Part shown: piece by piece, positions 11,150 through 22,654 of the stretch | How the letters are laid out: every line of letters begins with the position of its first letter | Numbering within the stretch: position 1 is the stretch's first letter | Assembly (NCBI GenBank): GCA_947471745.1 | Contig: CANJKZ010000395.1 | Location: forward strand, 771,001-835,000 | DNA: 64,000 nt | Source: Closterium sp. Naga37s-1 | Taxonomy: Eukaryota; Streptophyta; Zygnematophyceae; Desmidiales; Closteriaceae | Reading direction: 5' to 3' | Notes under the pieces: generated by a model | What the model saw: the letters and a program-made list of their open reading frames with translations, nothing else | What the model was told of the DNA's origin: nothing | Databases searched by the model: none | Made by a program: the position numbers and the translations under genes

Positions 11150-14100
11150 GGAGGTGGTGGTGGGGGTTTGTCTGGTTCTGCTCTGGGCAAGCTACACCTA
11201 CAGCAGCAGCAGCAGCAGCAGTTGCAGCAGCAATTTCTGCTGCAGCAGCAACAGCAGATGGGGCAGCAGATGGGGCAGGAGGAGGGCCCCCCGCAACCGC
11301 ACACCAAAGCATACTACCAGCACCACTCGCGCATGCGCACAGGCAGCGGCAGCAACGCGGGCCCCCCACCAACAGGCGCAGCACACGCCTTCCCTTTGGG
11401 CTCTCTCTCTCGATCCGCTTCTGGCGGGTCAGCAGCAGCAGCAGCAGCGGCGGCTGCGGCAGGAGTGGCTGGTTCCCCTGCTTCGCCCCGCACTGCTCCT
11501 ATGAAGGGCCCGGGGCAGCGGAGGAACTCGGCAGGGCAGGCAGGGGCGCGGCCGAGAGGGCAGGAGAAGGGTGCAGCAGGGGCGGGAGGCGGGGCCGGAG
11601 GGGGGCGGGCGGGTAGTGGGCTGGCGGGTAGCAGCCCGAGAGGAGGAGGAGGTGGGGGTGGAGGGGCTATGGTGATTGCCAGAAGTGCTAGTGGTGGTGG
11701 TGGTGGTGCTGCTGGTGCTGGTGCTATGACTGGATCGCCTTCCGATATTGCGACGCGAAAGCGGTTCCGAGACTCTGTTGCTGCTGCCCTCTGCATCGGC
11801 TTGCTGGAAATGGCTGCTGCTTCTGCAGAAGCTGCTTCAAATGCGGCTGCGGCTGCTGCTGCTGCTGCTGCTTCTGCAGCGGCGGCTGCTGCTACGGCTG
11901 CTTCAAAGGGAGAAATCAAAGGGAAGGAAGAGGCAGGCGGTAGCAAGCAGTTAGAAGGGGTTAAGAAGGAGGAGGAGAAGGGGGAAGAGGTGAAGCTGCT
12001 TCCTGCTCCTCCTGCCAGTGTTGCGGCCCCAGAGGGGAAGGTAGAGGGGGGTGTGGGAACGGATTTGAGAGTGAAGAGTGAAAGGGACGAGGAAAAGGCT
12101 GGTGTGTTGGCGCCAGTGGCAGATGTGACTAGAACGGCTGTGAAGGAGGAAGAGAAGGGTAAGGTGGAGCAGGCGCAAGAGACGGAGGAGAAGGAAGAGA
12201 AAGAGGAGGTTGGAGCTAATGTTGGTGTTGGTGTTGGTGTTGGTGTTGGGCAGGGTGGAGAAGAGAGCAGAGCAGCAGGTGGATTGGTGGTGAATGCAGT
12301 GAAAGGGGAGGCAATAGTGCAAGGAGAGACGGGGACAGAAGAGTTGGTCTCTGCAGAGGGACCTCACACTCCGGGTGGCGTTTCAACCAATGTCCCTGCC
12401 ACTCCTGGGGACTTGACGCCTGTGCAAGCTTCTGAGACTGCTCCTGCTTCTGTTTCTGACGCTGTGCCCTCTGATGCAGCCGCTGATGCTGTTGCTGCAC
12501 CTGACGCTTCTGCTCCTCCTGCTCCTCCTGCTGCTCCTGCTGCTGATCCTCTTCCTTCTGAGGCGGCTACTGCTGCTGTTGCTGCTGATGGTGGTGCTGT
12601 TGCTGCTGCTGGAGCTGAGTCCGCTGCTGCCGTGCACAGTGCGACCACTGTTGGAGGGGTCGTTACAGTCGACAGTGCAGCGCAGTCAGCAGCAGCAGTT
12701 AATCCTTCTGAAAGTGCAGCAGTGAATCAGTCAGACCCCACTGCTGCTACTGTTGCCGCTGCTGCTCCTGTTCCTGCTGCTGCAGATGCTGCTGCAGCTG
12801 CAGGAGTGGTTGCAGGGGTGGTGGCAGGGGAAGCTGGGCTGAAATCAGAGCGTGTCGCTGAACCGATGGTGACTGAAACGGTAGTGAAGGCAGAGGGTGT
12901 GACAGAGGCAGGTGGGGTTGCAGGAGAGGCGGTGGTGGATGTTGTGATGGGAGAAGTAGCAGACGCTGATGCTGCTGAAACTGCAGGAGCAGCAGCAACA
13001 GCAGCAGCAGAGGCGGCTGCAGTGGCGGTGACAGGGAGCGAGGAGGGTGGTGGTGCTGCTGCTACTGCAGCAGGTAAGGAGGAGGGAGAAGCGAGAGAGA
13101 AGCAAGGAGGGGCAGTGAAGGCGGAAGAGATGGAGGAGGATGTGGTAGAGGTGAAGGGAGGAGAGGGGAAGGGAGGATGGATAGAAGACGAGGTTGCAGT
13201 TGAGGAGGGGGATGCGAGAGGTGTTGAAGTCGGTGCACAGGTGTTGAAAGAGGAGGAGGGAGGTGGAGGGAAGGGCATGGCGGAGGAGGGAGGAGCGGAG
13301 CCTGCAGCTAAGGCGGATTCAGACGTGGTTGAAGTGCCCAGTTCTGTGCCTATGGCAGAGGGCGGAGAGGGGGAGACAGCAGCTGGTAACGGAGAGGTTA
13401 ATAAGGAGGACAACGGTGGGGTGGGTGGAGGAGTAGCCATAGCCATTCAGGGAGGAGGAGAGGCCGCAGGGGGGGATGTGGAGATGAAAGATGCAGTGGT
13501 GGGGACAGAGGGGGGTGACGAGGGAGGAGTGATGGGGGCGCAGAAGGGGGAGATGGATGATGATGTGGTGGAGGTTGCACCTGGAGGGATGGAGGGAGTG
13601 ATGGTGGGAGGAATTGAGGGAGGGACGGAGGGAGGGACGGCTGGTGTGGTTGTGGCAGCAGCAGTTGCTGCAACTTTACCAGCAGCAGCTGCACCGGCTG
13701 AACCGCCTGCTCAAGAAGCAGCAGCAGAAGTAGCAGCATCAGCAGCAACACCAGCGGAAGCCCCAGCGGCAACAACACCAGCGCCAGCAGCAGCACCAAG
13801 ACCAGCGCCAGCAGCAGCACCAGCGCCATCATCAGTAGTAGCAGCAGCGGTAACATCTGCACCAGCTCTAGCGATAGTGGCATCACCACCAGTGGCGACA
13901 CCTTCAGGAGTCTTAACACCACTACCATTAGCAGCAGCAACACCATCACCAGCATCAGGAGCAGCATCATCACCAGCAGCAGCACCATCACCAGCAGCAG
14001 CACCATTACCAGCAGCAGCACCATTACCAGCAGCAGCACCATTACCAGCAGCAGCGTCACCATCAGCAGCACCATCAACAGCCATAATCCCATCATCCCC

Positions 14101-17100
14101 ATCCACCCCACCTGTCCCCATCACCACCACCACCACCCCACCCGCCCCGGCACTCTCCCCAGCCTCCCTCCCCCCGGCACAGCGCGCCAAAGCCGATGCC
14201 CTCGCAGCCACAATCGAAGACGAGCTATTCCGGCTCTTCCGAGGCGTCACTAAAAAGTACCGCGACCGGGCTCGATCTCTGCTCTTCAACCTGAAAGACC
14301 CGAGCAACCCAGAGCTCCGTGCAAGGGTAATCTCAGGGGACCTCCCCCCTAGAGAGCTCTGCCAGATGACTGCAGAGCAGCTGGCTTCACGGGAGCTGTC
14401 GCAGTGGCGAGAGGCTAAGTACCAGGAGCATGCGGAGCAGACAGTGCTTACAGAAGAGGATTCTGATGCGCTCATGCGAGTGGTTAAGAAGACGCATAAG
14501 GGAGAGGTGGAGGTGGAGTTGCCTTCGCTTGCGGAAGAGGTTTCCGCGCCTGTGGTGGCTGCTGTGGGGTTGAATGGGGGGAAGAGAGCGGGGAAGGGCG
14601 AGGAGGAGGGGAGAGGGAGGGGCGGGAGTGGCGTGGAGGGGAAAGGGGAGGGGGATGGGGCCGGGGTGAGTGGTGGGCGGAAGGAGAGGGAGAGAGGGGA
14701 CGGTGGGGGTGGTGTGAAGAGGGAGAGGGAAGCAGATGGGGAAGGGAAGGGGAGTGGTGAGATTCTGAGTTGGGAGAAATGGAGTGCGATGAGGGGTGGT
14801 GGGGGAGGGGATGGGGAGGAGGAGGGCGAGAAGGGGGTGGAGGGTGAGGAGGAGGAGCGAGGAGGGGGGAAACGGCTGGCTGTTGAAGGTGTTCGACGCA
14901 GGAGTTACAGTGGTGTGGGTGGGGGTTCGGGTGGATTGGAAGAGGAAGGGATTGGGGAGTTGATTGCACGAGTCACAGGCAGAGACAGGTCGGGTTCAGG
15001 GGAGGGAAGAGAGGGACGGGAAGGGAGAGAGGGGCGGGAGGGGAGGGAGAGAGGCGGAAAGGCAAGAGTGGGAGCAGAAGGGAGAGGGTCAGGTGGGAGT
15101 GGGGGAGGTGGAAGAGTGCTGGGAAAGGCAGGGTCGTTGGGGGGTGACGGGGAGAAAGTGCATGGCGGGAGGCATGGGAGGGATGTGAAGGAGGAGAGCA
15201 AGGAGGGGAGAGTGGATGGTGAGGGGGGCGGGGGAGGGGATGGAGGACGGAGTAGGGAAGGCGGAAAGGGGTTGAAGGAGCAGGAGAGAGCAGAAGGCAG
15301 GGGGAGAGAAGGAGGAGGAGGGGAGAAGGCTGCCGAAGGGGGCCTAGCAGCAAAGGAGAAAGAGAGGGAGAGGGAGGTGGAACGGAGTGCAGCAGCAGCA
15401 GCAGCAGCAGCGTTTTGGGGGGGAGTGAAGGAGGGTGCAGTGGAGGAGGTGTGGTCGCAGGCGGAGGAGGAAGCAAAGGCCTTGGCAGTGGGGCAGGACA
15501 TATGGGAGGGGGGGCTGCAAGTCACGTCCTCACGCATGTGCCCCATCCGTGCCTTCCGAGTCAGGTACGCGCGGGGTTTGAGCTTTATGGTGCTTAGGCT
15601 TGGACTTAAGGGTGCTTAGGCTAGGTAGGGTATGACTGCGTACCACTGCTTGTGCTGTCCTCCTGGGGATTTGCAAAAACTGGCATCTGCTTGCACGGTG
15701 CTTTTTATTATCGTTTGCACTCTGCTGACCTCATTCGCGCCTCAAGCATCCACCATCCACCATCCACCATCCACCATCCAGCATCCAGCATCCAGCATCC
15801 AGCATCCAGCATCCAGCATCCACCATCCAGCATCCAGCATCCAGCATCCAGCATCCACCATCCAGCATCCAGCATCCACCATCCACCATCCACCATCCAG
15901 CATCCACCATCCACCATCCACCATCCACCATCCACCATCCACCATCCACCATCCACCATCCAGCATCCACCATCCACCATCCAGCACACAGCAGACAGCC
16001 TGCCGTGCTTGCTTTCTCCCTTTCTCACCATCAGCTGCGTTGCTTGAATATTCCAAACCCCTCTCTTTTTCCCCCATCTCCCACCTTCTCCCCTCCATTC
16101 ATCCCTTTCCTCTCCTCCCCACCCCACCCGTCCCTTGTTTATCCCTTCTCTTGCTCATCACCCATCCATCACCCCTCCATCACCCATCATCACCCGTCCA
16201 TCACCCCTCCATCACCCCTCCATCACCCATCATCACCCGTCCGTCACCCGTCCATCACCCATGCATCACACGGCGTGCACAATGTGTGAGCAGTGGCGAC
16301 AGCAGTGTGGACGTGGGGCGCTTTGAGGCGGTGGTGGAGGTGAAGGGGCGCGTCAAGATGTCAGACTTCGCCACCTTCCTCTCTGCCCTGCGCACCGCCC
16401 GCTCTAGGACCGTCGTGGTGCGAACTCTCACTTTCTTCCTCTTTCCTCCTCTCCTCTCTCCTCCTCTCCTCCTCTCTCTTCCCCTCTCCTCTCTCTTCCC
16501 CTCACCTCTCTCCTCCTCTCCCCTCCTTTCCCCTCCACTCCCCTCCACTCCTCTCCACTTGCATCCATTCGTTTCCTCTCGTTTTTGCTCTTGCGTTTGC
16601 TGCTTGAACCCTCTTCCCTTGCAACTAATAGTTTATGAGCTCGCAAATGAAAGCTCCTCTCCTCCCATCCTTCGTCCCAGTCCCACATCTTATCCTACTC
16701 TCTCCATCCCTTTCTTGCTGTTGTTCACATCCCCCTTCGCACGCCTCTTCCTCTCCCCTGTCGTGTGTGCATGGCACCATCAGGTCCTAGTGCTGCTGTG
16801 CCCAGATGTTACAGACGATGCTCTGCATGAGGTGTGTCCGCCATTCACGCTCACCCTTGTACTTCTTCTCTTGAGCCTCTAATCTTTTGCCTCTTCTCTT
16901 TATTTCTCGCCGCTGCTCTTTGTTCCCTCTAGGGTTTAGCTCCTTCTCTGACCTCTTAACATGTTTGAGAATTTGATAGAACCCTGTGATATTGTTTCAA
17001 CTGCCTTGGTCTCCCCACTTTTCGCTGTGCTGTAATGTTTCCACTTTCCTCTCCTTATTCCCTCGGTCAAATCCATCTCTCCCTCACCTCCTCCTCACCT

Positions 17101-19959
17101 CCCCCTCCTCTCTCCCTCACACACCCTTCCTTCATCCTCCTCTTGCCTTCCCCTGTTATCTCCACTCCACCCCACCCCTCTCCTTATCTTCTCACGGGCC
17201 CACCTGTATCCCCCATGAGAGCAGGCAGCAGAGCAGTACCTGGAGAGCAACAGGGTGGGCTTTGCAGAGCCGTGCAAGGGCACAGAGCTTTACCTGCTGC
17301 CTGTGGGCAGCGAGGGGGAGAACCTGCTCAGAGCCAACGGGTTCCTGCCCAAGAAGGCGCTTCCTGCTCCACCCACTGCTGCTCCTGCGCCTGCTGCTGC
17401 TCTTCCTGCTGCTACGGACGTGGCTGCTGCTGATGCTGCTCCTGTTCCGAGTGTTGCTGCAGCTACCCCTGCTTCTGCTGCTGACCCTACAGCTGGCTCT
17501 GCTGCTGCTGCTGCTGCTGCTGCTGCAGAAGCAGGATCAGGTTCCAATGCGGCTGCTGGTCCTGGTTTTGCGGGTGTGGCTGGTACTGGTAGTGACACTG
17601 CTGCTGCTGCTGCTGCTGCTGCAGAGGTGGTTGAGAACGCGCAGAAGGCGGAGGCGGAGGCTAAGGTAAAGGAGGAGGTGAAGGTGGAGGCACAGGGTGA
17701 TAAAGACACTGACACAATCCCTGTGGGTGCTGCCAGTGGAACGGGCGAATCAGCTGCAGGTCAGGCTGTTAAGGAGGAACCAGCGGAGGCAGTAGTGGTG
17801 AAGAAGGAAGAAGGTGCAGCAGAGACAGCAGGCGGAGTGACGCCTGCAGGGGATGCTGAGGTGGAAGAAGAGACAGGGCCAGCGGGAATGAGTGTGGAGG
17901 GAGGAAAGGCGGAAGGAACAGGGGATGGTTCCGCTGCTGCTGTTGCGGCAGTCAATGCTGCAGACGCAGCAGGTGCGGGAGAAGCAGCAGCAACGACTGG
18001 TGTGGAGACAGCAGGGGAAGAGGCTGGGCCACGAGGAATGGGTCAAGATGGAGGAGAATCATCAGCAGGAGGAGGAGGGGAGGTCAGTCCTGTGACCACT
18101 GCCATCACCACTGCAGACACCACACCACCAGAAGCCGCACCAGCACCATCAGCAGCAGCACCACCAGAAGCAGCAGCACCACCAGAGGCAGCAGCACCGC
18201 CCGAAGCAGCAGCAGCAGCAGCAGCTGTGTCTGCCAGTGCAACCGTTGCTCCTGCCATGGGTGGGGACACACCCGGTTCCACTACCTCTGCTATCACTCC
18301 GCCACCTGCTGTGCTTGCTCCATCCGCCCTAGCACTCACTCCGCCTCCTGCCACCGAGGCTCCGCCTCCTCCCACAGGCGCAGGTACCGAGGGCGAAACC
18401 AGTGGTGCTCTCTCCCACTCAGAGCACGGGAAAGAGCTGACAGAGTCTGCTCTTGTGACCACTGAAGCAGCCGGAGCAGCAGGAGCAGCTGGAGGAGCAG
18501 CGGGTTCTGCAGCAGCAGCAGCAGCAGGAGCCTCAGATGCAACTGCACTGACCGTTTCAGGGACCGTCTCTGCAGCAGCCCCTACTGCTGGTTCTGCCCT
18601 GACTCCCTCGCCCGGCTCAGCCTCTCTGAGGTTTACCTCGTCTGCTGTTGCGTCTCTGACAGCCGGGGAGCGTGTGCTTGCTCTTCCTGCATCTGCCGTG
18701 GGGCAGAGAGTGCTAGGCCTGCTAGTGCAGCGAAAGAGCACAGCGCAGGTTATAGCCGCCGCTGCTGCCGCCGCTGCAGCTGCTTCATCTGCTTCTGCTA
18801 CCACCACCCATGCTGCTTCTGCTGGCCCTGATGCTGCAGGTGCTGTGACCGTTACCCCTGCTGGGTACGGTAAGGTCAGTAAGCGGGAATCGAGCTACAA
18901 GGTGGATGATTCTGCAGCGGCAGCAGCCGCTGCTGCAGCCGCTGCGGCCACCCGAGGCCTGTCAACTCACTCCTCCAAGGCTGCAGCAGCAGAGTCCCCA
19001 GCCAAGTTCCCTCCACCGGACGCCGCACCCCCACATGCACATCGACAGGAGGACAAGCCAGACAGGTTCCGGCATGGCGCAGGGCACGGGCGTGAGTACG
19101 GGCGAGAGAGGGACCGCGAGCGGGAGCGGGAGCGGGAGTACGGTCGGGAGCACGGGTATGGCTCGTTCCAGTCAGGCCATGGGCATGGGCCTTCACCTGT
19201 TGCGCTTCGCCGCGCAGGCAGCAGCGGGGGCAGTGGTGCCAGTGCTGGTGGTGGGTACGGAGGAGGGGTTGCACATACCCCGCCTGCCCCACGCTCCCGC
19301 CCTCCCATGTCACCTGCAGCTGGTCCGAAACCCGGCCCTATGGCTGCTGTGTCTCCCCGCCTCCCGACATCGCCCACGCCTGCTTCTGCAGGGTGGGGGG
19401 GACGAGAGAGGCGGGAGGAGAGGCGGCGAAGGGGGCGCGGGTGGGATGATGGTAGTGATAGGCACCCGGGCGGGGTTGGTGCTGCTGGGGGAGGTGCTGG
19501 GAGGGGTGTTGGTGTTGCTGGTGGGAGATTGGGAGGAGGAGGAGGAGGAGGAGGGGGAGGAGGAATGGATGATGATGATGATTTGCCTGAGTTTGAGTTT
19601 GAGCAGCCGGCTCTGCCACAGCAGCAGCAGCAGCAGCAGCAGCAGAGTGAGCCGTCTCTCCCTCCTGGCTTCTATTCTGGCAGTCCTGCTGCTGCTCCCG
19701 CACCAGCTCCTGCTTCCTTTCCTTCTGCTCCTCTCGCTGCTGCTGCTCCCATCTCTTCTGCAGGCGCCTCTACTTCTGCGCGCACTCCTCCTATGGTTGC
19801 CCCTGATGCTGCTGCAGCGGCTGCAGCTGTGGTTGCAGGCGGTTTGCCCAGTAATCTGGCCTCTGCTCTTGCTGCCGTAGCTCCTGCCCTCGCCTCCCTT
19901 GCAGCTCTAACTTCTCTGCAAGGATCTAATCAGCAACAACAGCAGCAGCAACAGCAACC

Positions 19960-19995
<36 letters not shown>

Positions 19996-22024
19996 CCCTG
20001 TTGCACAATCACTTGCCCCGCCTCCCTTTACCCCTCCTCAGCCGTTCATCCCACAACCGGGTACATCAACTCCCGCTGTCCCGCCTACCACTGCTTCTGG
20101 TTTTGGTCCTGCACATATCCATCCACAGCAACACCAGCAGCAGCAGCAGCACCCGCTTCCCTCTATGTCTGCTCCCACGCCCATGGCCTCTGTGCCTCCT
20201 GCTCCTGCCCGCCCTGTTTGGAAGATCACAACCACCACTGCCCCTAGTCCGGTCGCATCCATTCCCCCTGCTGTGCCTGCGGCGGCGCCTATCCCTGCCC
20301 AGGGAGGTATGGTCCAACGACCTGGAATGGGGATGGGAGCAGGCATGGGTGGTGGAGGAGGTGGGCCTGTAGGTGCCGGGGGAGATGTGTGGGGCGCTAT
20401 GCCAAAGCCACAGCTGCAGCAGGCACAGCAGCAGGAGCAGGAGCAGCAGCAGGCGGTGCAGCCGTTGCAGCAGCAGGGGCAGCAGCAGGTGCCGCCGTTA
20501 GAAGGGTATGGAGGAGGGGACGGGGCGAGAGGACCTCAGGGTTTCAGGGGAGAAGGAGGCTGGGCTCAGGGGCCGGGTGGGGCGGGACGGGGGCCTGGAT
20601 GGGAGGGGCAAGGACGGTGGCAAGGGCCTGGACAAGGGGAGGGAGGCTGGATGCAGGGACGGGGGCAGGGCCAACAGGCGTGGCAGCAGGGACAGGGGCA
20701 GGGGCAAGGGCAGGGGCAGGGGCAGGGCCGGGGGCAAGGGTGGCAGCAGGGTCAAGAGCAGGGAGATGGGCAGTGGAAGGGGCAGGGGCAAGGACAAGGG
20801 CAGGTGGGGCAAGGTGGGTGGAAGCAGGGGCAGGGGGAAGGGCAGTGGCAGCAGGGGCAAGGGGAAGGGCAATGGCAGCAGGGGCAAGGGGAAGGGCAAT
20901 GGCAGCAGGGGCAAGGGGAAGGGCAATGGCAGCAGGGGCAAGGATGGCAGCAAGGGCGAGGGGAGGGGCAATGGCAGCAGGGCCAGGGAGAGAGGCAGTG
21001 GCAGGGGGGGCGAGGGGATAAGCAATGGCAGCAGGGTGGGGGAGAGGGGCAGGGTCAGGGTCAGGGGGAGTGGCAACAGGGTGGACAGGGACAGTGGCAG
21101 CAGGGGCGGGGCCAGGGGCAGTTTAATCAGGGCGGGAGAGAAGGGCAGTGGCAGGGGCGTGGGCGAGGGGGGGGGTGGAGAGGCGGAAGGGGAGGAGGTG
21201 GTGGGCGCTGGGGACCAGGAGAAGGCGGATGGAGACAAGGCCCTGGACGGGGGCAGGGGGGATGGCAGCAAGGGCAGGGGCAGGGGCAGGGGCAAGGACA
21301 GCAGTGGCAGGGACAGGGGCAGGGGCAAGGGGAGTGGCAGGGGCAGAGGCAGGGAGCGTGGGAACAGGGCCAGGGGAATAATCAGGGGCAAGGAATGGAA
21401 GGGGGAGAGGAAGGGCAAGGTCAGGTTCAGGGAGTGGCAGGACATGGGCAGGTGCAGGGGCAGGGGCAGGGGCAGGGGCAGGGGCAGGGGCAGGGGCAGG
21501 GGCAGGGGCAGGGAGCATGGGCTCAGGGTCAACAGACAGCTTGGGGCCAAGGCCAGGGCGCTACTGGGTGGAAGCAGGGGCAGCAGGGTGAGGAGACGTG
21601 GAATCAGGGCCAGGGAAGTCAATCACAAGGCCAGGCTCAGGTACAGGGTCAAGGGCAGAGCCAGCAGGGAGGGTGGGGGCAAGGACAGGGACAGGGGCAG
21701 GGGAGTTGGTTCCAAGGCCAAGGGCAAGGTGAAGGGAACTGGGAGCAGGGGCATGGGCAGGGAGATGGAGCACAGGTCTATGGTGGGGCTGCTGGACCTG
21801 ATGGGTCGTACTACGGTGGTGGTGGTAGTGGTGGTGGTGGTGGTGGTGGTGGTGGTGGTGGGCGTGGTGGGCGTGGGCAGGGGGGTTTTGGGGTTGATTA
21901 CAATGAGCATGGTCATTATGAAGGGCCCAGGGGGGCAGGAGGGCCTGGGTGGGGTAGGGGCCAGCATGGAAGAGGAGGAAGGGGAGGTGGTGGTGATGGG
22001 GGAAGGCATTATGGTCCAATGTAA
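6475..22024 (+). CDS. PHD finger-TFIIS central domain-SPOC protein (Bye1/PHF3/DIDO-like)
   Basis: Predicted nuclear regulator of RNA polymerase II transcription, about 3,935 residues. Exons: 6475-6678, 7617-7838, 9155-15564, 16294-16417, 16784-16831 and 17225-22024; phases agree and the total divides by three. A C4HC3 PHD finger is split by intron 1: YCAC, IAC, HC, WCHGAC, then CEPC in exon 2. The spacing between Cys3 and Cys4 is long. A TFS2M domain lies at about residues 1810-1920 ([20 protein letters not shown], then [16 protein letters not shown]). A SPOC domain at about 2257-2380 is assembled from four exons ([50 protein letters not shown]). The rest is low complexity: Ala, Gln, Gly-Met and Glu/Lys tracts, then GQGQ and RGG-like repeats to the C-terminus. 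In fungi and animals this domain order marks proteins that read histone marks and bind the polymerase II CTD; that role is inferred here. Confidence 0.88.
8014..8045 (+). pseudogene. duplicated end of PHD-SPOC exon 2
   Basis: CGAGGCGCAA...TTCAGAAGGTAAGGGCTGGGG resembles the exon 2 end and donor at 7818-7850 (CGAGGCGCAA...CCCAGAAGGTGAGGGTTAGGG). It is a diverged exon-end duplication about 195 bp downstream with an intact GT donor. No palindrome is visible between the copies. Confidence 0.5.
8513..8652. mobile_element. 140-bp MITE-like inverted-repeat element
   Basis: Perfect 22-bp terminal inverted repeats at 8513-8534 and 8631-8652 begin TTAAAACCAGGGTGCACA. Inside, a second inverted repeat has arms GTGGGCATCA and TGATGCCCAC (about 8594-8625). 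The outer TTAA could be a target duplication absorbed into the ends. There is no coding capacity. It lies in intron 2 of the PHD-SPOC gene. It could instead be a hairpin small-RNA precursor. Confidence 0.7.
8719..8833. repeat. 9-bp microsatellite (AATACACGT)n
   Basis: About 12-13 copies of a 9-bp unit AATACACGT with two variant units (ATGT and ACAT in place of ACGT), in intron 2 of the PHD-SPOC gene. Confidence 0.95.
15749..15983. repeat. 7-bp microsatellite (ATCCACC/ATCCAGC)n
   Basis: Interspersed heptamers ATCCACC and ATCCAGC fill much of intron 3 of the PHD-SPOC gene. A related CATCACCC-type repeat follows at about 16150-16265. Long frames on both strands here are repeat artefacts. Confidence 0.95.
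20640..21770 (+). repeat. CAGGGG-type coding repeat, GQ-rich tract
   Basis: Within the last exon of the PHD-SPOC gene, hexamers CAGGGG and GGGCAA and longer CAGTGGCAGCAGGGGCAAGG-type units encode (GQ)n and GQWQQGQGE-like repeats. The coding strand therefore carries dense runs of four guanines. The reverse strand is open for hundreds of codons only because of the repeat. Confidence 0.9.
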
Positions 22025-22654
22025 TCTGAGCTGTGCAGGCAGTCGCCGATGAAGGGCCCAAGTGAAGGCAGCGCGAAAAAAAGTCATGTGGAAGCTTGTT
22101 GGGATCTTGTGTCTGTTCGTTTTATGTTTGACACAAGGTTCCAAAAGCAGCGGTTTATTGCCATAAGGCTGAATGGAAATGCCCATTTTTGCATCACATG
22201 CAAGGATGCCTCACTGCAGTGAAAGGGCTTGCCTTTGGGGTGTTTTAAAGAGAGATAGGCATTGTTTGCCTAATCAGTTTCTGTTGGAACCATGCAATGT
22301 TACCACACCGTGTACTTCGGTATGGTAGCTCTATATTTGTGTTACATGTTACACTGTAGGTTTGTTTTGTGTACTTGGCGACTGAGATGCAGTACTCTTT
22401 TAGTTACAGAATTTTGTTTTTGCTTTTCAGGAATGAAGTATACAGAAACAATAAGGTCGATCGTGTACACTTCCGCATGCTTCGACTTACTGTACCCACG
22501 CCATGCAGTCCTCGAGAACTGAAGCCTTTTCGTCGAGGTTTGGCGGGAAGCGAAGAGCTGCCTGCAAACTTTGTGACTTTCGTGCTTCACACAACCCCAT
22601 CCTGATAGGCGATGCGGCTAGCACTTTTTAATTGAGCTCATTGAGCTGACAGCC
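22025..22654. other. intergenic between PHD-SPOC and SCC2
   Basis: 630 bases with no supported gene: the 3' flank of the PHD-SPOC gene, then the promoter and 5' leader of SCC2. No clear core promoter element stands out. Confidence 0.6.

Noticed and set aside
13398-14475. Long minus-strand frames opposite the Ala/Pro-rich part of the PHD-SPOC exon
   Set aside because: They arise from triplet repeats; the TFS2M domain is on the plus strand.
9236-15619. A 2,127-codon frame as a stand-alone gene
   Set aside because: It begins at GTG and is only the large third exon; the preceding bases back to a CAG acceptor at 9154 stay in frame and join the PHD exons.
15708-16127. Minus-strand frames rich in Trp-Met-Val-Asp-Gly
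   Set aside because: They are translations of the ATCCACC microsatellite in an intron.
16255-16688. Glu/Arg-rich minus-strand frames
   Set aside because: They are the complement of CCTCTC polypyrimidine tracts in PHD-SPOC introns.
20498-21622. A 374-codon antisense frame, rich in Leu/Pro/Ser
   Set aside because: It is the complement of the CAGGGG coding repeat; no domain, composition set by the repeat.
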